A DNA stretch of 64,000 bases, taken from Pterois miles. Lineage: Eukaryota > Chordata > Actinopteri > Perciformes > Scorpaenidae. The notes beneath the pieces are model-generated. The model had not been told where the DNA came from, did no database searches, and worked only from the letters and a program-made list of their open reading frames with translations. Of this stretch, positions 51,001 through 60,800 are shown one piece after another. How positions within the stretch are numbered: position 1 is the first letter of the stretch; each line of letters starts with the position of its first letter. A program made the translations under genes and the position numbers. Where the stretch lies: the NCBI GenBank assembly GCA_947000775.1, contig CAMQGK010000516.1, positions 1,054,001 to 1,118,000 on the forward strand, in the 5' to 3' direction.

Positions 51001-51734
51001 GGAAAATTTCCCCCTGGGGAAAAAAAAAAAAAAATCTTTTCTTTTCTTTTCTCTTAAAAACCTCAGTGACGATAGAACACTACACAGCATTCCTATAATG
51101 CTGCTTGAGAGGGAAAAGGGTCATTGCAATATCCAGTAGTTTTCTTAATCCTGGTGTTGGACCCATGTGGAGTCACTTTATTTACAGGCAGGAATGAAGG
51201 AGATGTTTATAACTGATATAGTGACATTTAGAATTTAAGAAGCAAAAATATAAATAAGATAATATAAATACTATAATATAAAAATCTAATATAATCATTC
51301 ACATATAAAACCAATCAATGTTACTGTTCATCAAGCCTAAATGTCTTGTTAAGCTCTCAATACAGCACAGTTACCAGCTTGTTGTATTTACTGCCTCTGA
51401 GAGGATGTGTGATGATGTTATCTCACTGTCCAATGAACAAACCTCTGCTTCTGTTTCCATTATTCAGTAAACAATGATACAGATCGGTGCCTCTTCCAGT
51501 TGGACATTTGAACTTTGCCCTCCAAACCATGAACATGTCTCCCATCACAAGCCATCCAAAAGTGCTTCTACCAACTTAGACTTTTATTAGTGTTACCAGT
51601 GCAGTGGGACAGCATAACTCAGACACCTGTGGGGTATTAAGAGACTTTAACTCCCATCTTTATTATTACAGACCTCTGATTTATCAAAGCAAAGCATGTT
51701 TCTCTAACAAATTAATGTTGTGAAAAGAATAATG

Positions 51735-51805
<71 letters not shown>

Positions 51806-54800
51806 CAGGCTGGGGGTTCAGCATGGGCACAGAGTTCCAGTTCCACAGCTGGCGGGTGTTTGTCCTGGCTGCAGCTCTTCCTGCTATCGCCTCTCTGGTT
51901 GGACTCACCTTCATGCCTGAGAGTCCCCGCTTCCTCCTGGAGGTAACCCTGCAGGCGTGTTTATACAGGACTTCTACTCTCACACTCTCACACCTTTGTT
52001 AAAGGTCCAGTGTGTAACAAGTAGGGGATATATTGTCCAAAATGGAGTAAAATATTAAAATTAAGCTTTTTTTTCTTTCGTGTATGATCTAAAAATAAGA
52101 CTCATTGTGTTTTCATTGCTTTAGACTAAGCCGTGTAACCAAACAAAGGCCATTTGTGTATTTATGTTTTTTTTTGTGTATTTATGTTTTTGTGTCTGCT
52201 AGGGTTGCACAATTAATCAGATATTGCAGAATTTCTCCACTGTGGGACTAGTAAAGGAATATCTTATCTTATCTTATCTTATATTAATTGCAATCACGAT
52301 TTTGGCCTCCCACAATTAAATGAACATGATTGGCTACGATATTAACATTTAAAATGCATGCTCCAATCAAAGAAAACTCTCCTGTGTAAATCAAGCACTT
52401 CCTAAATTAACAGACAGTCAGCAGCTGATTGAAGCCGGAGGGTTTTCAGCAGTGTCATATCCAATTTTTCGGCTATCAGACACATATGTAGCCGCATCAT
52501 AACAGTTTTATGTCGACATTCAGCGGCACACAACTTCAGCGTGAATGAAGACATAAAGCAGCAATTTGTCACAACATCAAGTCAACTGCAAGTGAATATT
52601 GGGATATGTTCCATCCATCTTACTTCCATTTTTCAGGGGCCAGGTCAAGGTGGCAGCAGGCTTAGCAGGGTATTCTTGACATCCCTCTCCTTGGGGGATC
52701 CCAAGGCATTCCCAAGCCAGATGTCTGAGTTCATCACCATGTCTCTAAGGCTGAGCCCAGCCACCCTATGAAGGAAACTCACTTTGGCCATCTGTATCTG
52801 CAATGTCATTCTTTCGGTCACTACCCAAAACTCATGACCATAGGTGGGGTGGGAACATACACGGACTGGTAAATCGCGAGCTCTGCCATCCCACTCAGCT
52901 CCCTCTTTACCACAATGGTCTGGTATAGTGCACACATAACTGCAGATGTACTGCCTGTTCATCTAAGGCTTGTGAACAAGACCCCGAGACACCTACCTCC
53001 TTAACTCCCTCCCTTGGGGCCGTAACTCGCTCCCAACCTGGAGGGTGCAGTTCAGAGAACCATAGTCTCAGACTTGGAGGTCATGACTCTCTTCCCGACT
53101 GCTTGGGGCGGCTGTGGCTCAGAGGGTACAGCAGGTCATATACCGATCAGAAGGTGGATGGTTTGACCCTCGGCTCCTCTGGTCACATGTCGATGTGTCC
53201 TTGAGCAAGACACTTAACCCCAAATTGCATCCGAAGGCTTAGCCATCGGTGTGTGAATAAGTATTTAGATTAGATCCTGATGGGCAAAATTGGCACCTTG
53301 CATGGCAGCCTCTGCCCTCAGTGTATGAATGTTTGTATGAATGGGTGAATACTGACATGCAGTGTAAAGCGCTTTGAGTAGTCGGAAGATGAGAAAAGCG
53401 CTATATAAATGCAAGTCCATTTACCGCTTCACACATGGATAGGGAGACCAAGGACCAATTGTGGGACCAGAGCTGGGAGGGGGCCCCAGCCTGTGGGCCC
53501 ACCCAGTGGAGGGATAGCGACAGGCAAAGGTGGGGATCTAGTGTTGTGATCCCTGACACTGTAGACTGACTCTTGGTCCACGGAGTTTGTAGGTACTGAC
53601 TCTCATCCTGACTGCTTCACACTCGGCTGCAAACCAGCCCAGTTAGTGCTGAAGGCCACGGTCTGATGAAGACAACAGAACCACATCATCTACAAAGAGT
53701 AGAGATACAATTCTGTGGTACCCAAACTGGACACTCTCCTTCCCCCAACTGCACCTTGAGATCCTGTCCATGAAAATCACAAACAGGATTGGTGACAAGG
53801 GACAACCGACATTGTACTGAGTACACCAACACAGCCCTCACTTTGGTTGTACAAGGACTAAATGGCTAGTAACAACGACATGCTCACAAAGCAAATTAAC
53901 TTGTAATTTCAACCAGGAACACATGACAAACAACAGTGTAGCCTATTTCATGTTTCTAATGATTGTGCAGTGCTTTAATCTTGTGAGGGGTACCATGGTG
54001 CATAAACCCTAGACTAAATGCTCACTGCTTCTAACTGATGGTGGTTCAACACATTTTCATCTCAACTCGTCATATACCGACACTTTGTCAGACCTCTTTC
54101 GGTATCACTTTTTGGTTGCAATAAACACGTGCTTAATGTAGTGAATTAAACAAAAACACATGCTTAAGTTCAGGAAACAAAATCACTTAGTTTAAGGAAA
54201 ATCAACTTCAATGTGCTTGAAAGTGAAAATGTGATTTAACATTATGAACACAAGACATGAAGGAACAGCTGATTGTAAAGTGAAAGTGAAACTTCATGCA
54301 CAGGATACGAACAGCAGTCTGCTGGATGAAAGCCTTGTGTTTGTTGGACCCATCCACCTCAGGTGTGTTTCTTTCACTCTTTAACCCAGATGGATTCACA
54401 CAGTATTTAATGGAAAGCTCAGTGCATCTTGTACACTGCGAAAGGGTGCCTTGTGCAGCAGTATCGAATGCCGACGGCCGTGACAGAACGTCAGTATTTG
54501 ATGCCCTGGGAATGTGTGATGGACTGGGTGGTTCAACCCTCTTACAGGGAAATGCAAAGAAACAAACTGTTGCTTGCTTACGGTGATGACATTGCTAATT
54601 ATTTGCAGATATTTTACCAATATGACAAGATTGTTTTAACATTGCTGTATGCATACTTACATGCATATATATGCATGTGTGTGTCGAACAGAATGCCAAG
54701 CATGATGAGGCATGGATGATCCTGAAGCAGGTCCATGATACCAACTGGAGGGCCAAGGGACAGCCAGAAAAAGTCTTCACGGTAAGTACATGATGCTATC

Positions 54801-57800
54801 CAATATCATGTAACAGAATACTAATGGAAGATTTTTCAACTGGGAGCACAGATGGCTGTAGCTGCTAATAACTTGAGAGTTGGGTGTTTTGCCTGCATCA
54901 CCCCAGTCTGATTCCCCTGCGTCGCTGCTACCACTACCAGAGTGTCGGCCAAATGAGCAACCCGATTCAAGGCATTGCCACAGCCGTGGGTTGTGTCTAA
55001 CCACGGTCGGGTCCTGTTATGTGTGGCCGGGACTCATGGCTCTGCCACAGTTGTGGATCGAGATGATTGGCAATACTTTATAATCACCATCATTTATAAA
55101 TGGTAAATTGATAGTTATTTCAACTTTTGCTAATTTTTAATATAGCTATATTTGTTTGCTTTTAAGCTACATGTTATCAGTAGTTTGTGTAATATGAAAT
55201 TACTTTAAAAATTATACATTATATAGCTGAAGAGATGATAATAATAACATTTTGATTACAGTATTTATTAACAATTTATTATTGTGCACATCAGAACATT
55301 TTATATACTGTTAAGTATCTAGGGCTGCACGGTGATGCAGTGGTTAGCACTGTCACCTCACAGCAAGAGGGTCGCAGATTTGATTCCAGCTTGGGGCCCT
55401 TCTGGGTGGAGTTTGCATGTTCTCCCCATGTTACCATGTGTTTTCTCTGGGTTCTCCGGCTTACTCCCACAGTCCAAAGACATGCAGTTTAGGTTGACTG
55501 ATAACTCTAATTTGCTTGTAGGTGTGAATGTATATGTGTCTCTGTGTATCAGCCCTGTGATGGACTGGCAACCTATGTTGCCGGTGTACCCCGCCTTCGC
55601 CCAATGCTTCACATGGCCCAGTTGATCCTACTCTGAACTAAGTTGGGGTTCGCTATCAACTAGAAGAAGAGCTGGCTACGGAATAGAGCGGCTGGCCCTG
55701 CTGCAGGCGAACTGCTGGGGGACGACCGTGACAGCATTAACCGTGATGCAGGTCCCTGACACGGGGGCCTGAAGTGAAGGACCAAGAACCGCACCCCGGG
55801 GGCTGAAATAAACAGATGGGGAGAAGTTCTGTTCACTGCTCTGTTGGGATCAGAGGAGAATCTTGTGGTTGTGTGCCTCCTGTACCCATTGTCTCTGAAG
55901 GCTCTCCACATTCTGGGACTGGAGAACAGGGGGTGTCTTATCAAGAGTTGAACCTCTGCCAGGGGAATGGAGGCTTCACCAGGAAGTGCTGAAACAGATT
56001 TGGTCCCAGTTTGGAAGAGCAGACGTGACTCTGTTTGCTCAACTGAACACCCTCTGCATGATATGGTTCAGTCTGTCATGGCAGGATGACCCACCTCTTT
56101 GGGTGGATGTGTTTGCACACATGCCATGGCCAGGAAAGCTGCTTTTTGCCTTTCCACCGCTCCATCTCATTCTTTCCGTACAGTAGAAAGTGAGGCAGGA
56201 GCAGTTGTTAGTCATTCTGGGAGCCCCAGATTGCTGCTCGGTGCCGTGGTATATAGAATCGACTCAGATGTTGGTGGCAATAGTTGTACTGCCCACTCTG
56301 GGCCATCCTCTCCAGGTTTGGCTCCTGAGAGACAGGCTGAGGAGGGCTGGACTGTCTGTACAGATTGTGCAGACTATCCAGGCGGCCAGAGTGCGATCCA
56401 TCACTGCCTGTGAAAGTGCAAAGTGGTTAGGGTTCCAACGCTGGTGCTAGTGAAGGAAGCTAGATCCCTTGTCCAGTGCGGTTGGGTCGATTCTCTCCGT
56501 TTTACAGTGTGTGATGGATAGAGGGCTGGCTTCTGCTACTATTAAAGTGTCTGCAGCAGCAATTTCTTCCTGCCAAGAGGGTTTTGGCAACAGACCAGTC
56601 TCAGGTCACCCTCTCATGAAGCTTTTACCACAGGGGGTCAGGAGGCAACAGAAGGAACTGCCATTGATGCCAGAGGCTTTGAGATAGGACCTCTAGAGTG
56701 TTCCTTTAAAGATATTGTCATTCATCACAACTTTGCTGCTTGCATTGACCTCAGCTAAGAGTGTATGTGAAAGGACCTGTCGGTGAACCCTGGTTGATTG
56801 ACTGCAGCAGGGCTACTCTCAGACCAAAACCCTGCTTTGCTTCCAAGAACTTAAGGAGTTCATCCAGGTCGAGGACTGGATCTTTCTGCCCTCCATCCCA
56901 TGCAGGAGACAGGGAGGCAAGGTTGCATTTGCTATGTCCTGTTTATGCATTCATACGTTAATGCAAATCTCAGCAAATCTCGAACACGTGTATGTGATTG
57001 GAGGAGATACTACCCATAGAGTCCATTGGAAGGCTCTGCCTGTGGATATTGAGCTATGGTTGCAATAGCATAACCTTCATTGCATTTCATCTTTGATACT
57101 CACCAAACTGCAGACAGGATCAGAAGCCCTCATCTGACAGGATTGTGTGGTCTATGAAATTGCAATTGTAATTGACAGAGGTCCCAAAAAAGCATTAAAG
57201 GAATAGTTATTTTCTTTCTTGCTTTGTGTAAGATGAATTGAAACATTCTCATATTTGTCCATTCAGTTACAGCCAGGACAGGTTAGCTTAGCTTAGCATA
57301 AAGGAAAGCTTTCTCCCCTGAAAACAGAGTCCAGGGTCTGTCTAAAGGTTGCAAAAAAAGGAGTTTTCATCATGTTTCACTACAAATGAGAGGTAATGAC
57401 TAGCTTCTGACTGTGCAGGCTGCCCTCATACACCCGTCATAGATATACCTACCAAAAGTATATACACTGAAATTCATATATATCCCACAAATTTAATTTG
57501 TATGTAATGCACATAATTATGAACAAGTATAAACAGTGGTGCACGCTGCATAGACAGGAGGTTGAGGTGGATGGATGGGTAAAAAACACAGGGGACCACT
57601 GTTCATGTTCCATTTGATACCAGAAGACAATGCTGATGTATTTGTCATGTCATTTCTGTGCTTAAGTTATAGCACTTAAGGTGTTATTTAACTCAAACCA
57701 CAATCTTTTTCTGAACATAACCAAATAGATTTTGTCACAGAACTTCTGTACTTAATTAACCAAGTCCATTTTTTCCTAATCCTAAGTAAGTGGTTTTATT

Positions 57801-60800
57801 GCCTAGTCCTAACTACGTTTTTTCCTGTGAAGACAGAAGTTTATTTTTTAAGACTGGAACGGAAACTGATGCTGGACATTTGTTGGAAAGCACTCGAAAA
57901 AATGAGGAATAAGTTTTCATAAGATATACCAACCAGTATATGAGAATATGTTGGACTGTGCAAGTCTCATTTGTATTGCATTGATATCTGAAGAGCTGAC
58001 GAGAGCTGACTCAGACAACAACAGGGTGCTGAATTTAAAAAGCGTGAACCAATAAACAAAACCTCATAGTGATGTTAAAAGAATTTATTTCTGTTATATT
58101 CAGGAGAAGCCACTTGGACAAAGATCAGATGTTATTTTAAAATGTGCTTCTCATTTATCTTTTCAGGTGACTCACATCAAGGCACCTAAGACAGCGGAGG
58201 ATGAGTTTATTGAGATTCAGAGTGCTACTGGAACAGCTGCACAGCGCTGGGCTGTACGCTCACTAACACTCTGTAAACTGGTATGTAGCAACACACCCAG
58301 TACAAGAAGACTGAGGCTGGAAAGATGTTGGCTCAGTGGTTCAGACTGTGGTTAGGACTGAGGCCTCAGAGGAGGGTGGATGTGGCTTTGTTTTTGTACT
58401 CTTCTCTCCTCCAGAGTCCCAAAAAACTGGTAGACCACAGAACTTTACACATTGTATTTGCCCACTGATGGAATCTGATAAATAATCATGGGATTCTGGA
58501 ATCAGCTGCCACAACAGTAGTTTCTATTGAAACTTGATTTAAAGCCATTAATCTGGGTAGAAGACAGTCATTTTAGATTATGGCTAAGACACATTCCTTA
58601 TGAATGACTTAAAGGTGCTTTCACACATGTAGTTGGGTTAATTTGGTCCGTACCAAGGGGACAGCATGTTACTCTTTCACCTTCTAGGTTTGGTCCAATT
58701 ACTATTCATGCTGACTTTTTACAAACAAACCAAGAAGAGTAAACATGATGTTACACAGACTGACAGGTAACTCGTTGAACAGACGATTTTGGTAATTGTC
58801 ATCCTGCATCATCCGGACCCACAAGGAATATTAAATCCTGGTGACTGACATGTAACACTTTAATATGTCTTATGCATATATTTGTGTTCTTTGGTGTCAC
58901 ATAGAACTCACAAATACAATAAATTACTGATTATAAGCATTATTAGCATTATTAGACTGCACATTGACTGCATGTTATTAATAATGACTAACAGGTTATC
59001 TGCTGTATCTTATCTGTTGTATCTGCTGTCACACTTTTTAATGGACTTAATGAACAGACAAAACACACAGTGTCGGACATAAGCACAGCAGTTTTAACAT
59101 CCTTTGACCTATTAATCTGAGAAAATACCCCTGCTGATGTACATGTGTTATCATGGTTATCAAGTAACATATACATGGTCTTATACAGATCAATGGCATT
59201 GCTTCATCATTTTATGATTAACGGAGAGATTTATTAGTAGTAGTTTTTTTAAGTCATGCTAAAAACACATACAGTGTCTACCATCATAAAATCTTGTGGT
59301 TGGTTTGTTTGCTTTCACACAACAAACAAATGGCACCACAGTTTGCTAGACAGTGGGTCAAGACCTCCTTTTCAAGCGGCCTCAGTTTGGTTGTTTGATT
59401 CGCAACAGGGTTCAGCTGACATTGACTGATAAGCCTCTAAGCAAGGCAAGGACAGCATCTACAGAAGCAAAATGCTCTGAGAGGATCCAAAGAGCCCTTC
59501 GTATACAGCCGCGGGACAAATTCTACTGCGAATGGGTGATTGTACTGAGAGGTCCAGCTGTTGCTTTTCTCCTAAATGGCCACCAAACCAGACAACTACC
59601 CAAACCACCAATGACCCTTCAAGATCTCATCAGACAATTACATAAACTATATGTTTGAGTTGTGTACAGTAATAATTCATAATCCCCCTTTAAATTATAA
59701 AACTATTTGTGTCCACAAATTCCTTCTATAAACAGAGGCAGAACTCTCTACTAGACTTGATGGGTTATACTCTCTTCAAGTCACATGGATGCATTTTCCC
59801 ACTGAGATCTACATAAGCACTGGCCAGTGAGGACCAAATACAAATACATACCAAATACATGCAGCGAGCGGTGTTGGAGCGGCAAGCGCTCCTTGGTAGA
59901 GGGCTCTGCTGAGGTCTGTGCTTATAGACCTAGTGTTACAATATCATAACCTTCATTCTAAGTCACACAGGCAGATGTACGCCCTGCCTACCACACTGAC
60001 CTAACCACACTGCTCCAGCCCAGCTAAGGATTAGACACTGCAGTCTATCTACTTCTTTTCAACCTAGGCCATTGCTGAAGAGAAGTAGAGGGCCTAGCCA
60101 CCTCAGACAGTACCTGATCTGGGTAAAGCCCTGGTCTAAACCTGCAGGGGTAAAAAAAAGCAAACAGTAGACACCCTGGACTCCACTCCAGGAACACGGG
60201 ACCATGTAGGTGTATCGTGCCCAGACAGGATAAGGTACAACACATCTGACACACACACCTCCCATTTTTCACTTCACTTGGATCAAATGCCGCCAGACAC
60301 TCAAAATGCAACACAATTTGAAATTGTCAAGCTTGGGGCCATTTTCTTATTTCCTGACACGGAGACATAGGGGTTTTCACCCAGCAATAACTGTAAAACA
60401 TAAGCTTATTTTTTGAAATATATTGTAAAGAGGTAGCATACACTGTAGCCAATAGCATTTAATCACAAGTGGTTCTCTGCTGTATATTCATATTTGTCCC
60501 AGGTGCTGAGGAACGTAGCATCCCTCCTGTCTGCAGAGTTGAGGTTTGCTACACTCTTCATGGCCATCATCTGGTTCTGCATGGCTTTCAGGTTAGTTCA
60601 GGATGTCACGTATTGCATTATCATCCAGGTTGATAAGGAATGGTAGTGACAGAAATCACAGTTAAACAGAATAACGTGACAACAGGGTCTGATTTAAATC
60701 AGGCATGTCAAACTCGAAGCGCTTTCACAAGCCACAGTTCATCTGGCTAGTTCGAATCAGAGTGAAGTAGATACTTTTGGCTCGTTTTTTATTTAGTCTG

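Noticed and set aside
51684..52002. Open frames reading CVCVCV or HTHTHT across microsatellites, here and at other CA/TG tracts
   Set aside because: Dinucleotide repeats lack stops in these frames; only the plus-frame tail at 51809-51942 is a real exon.
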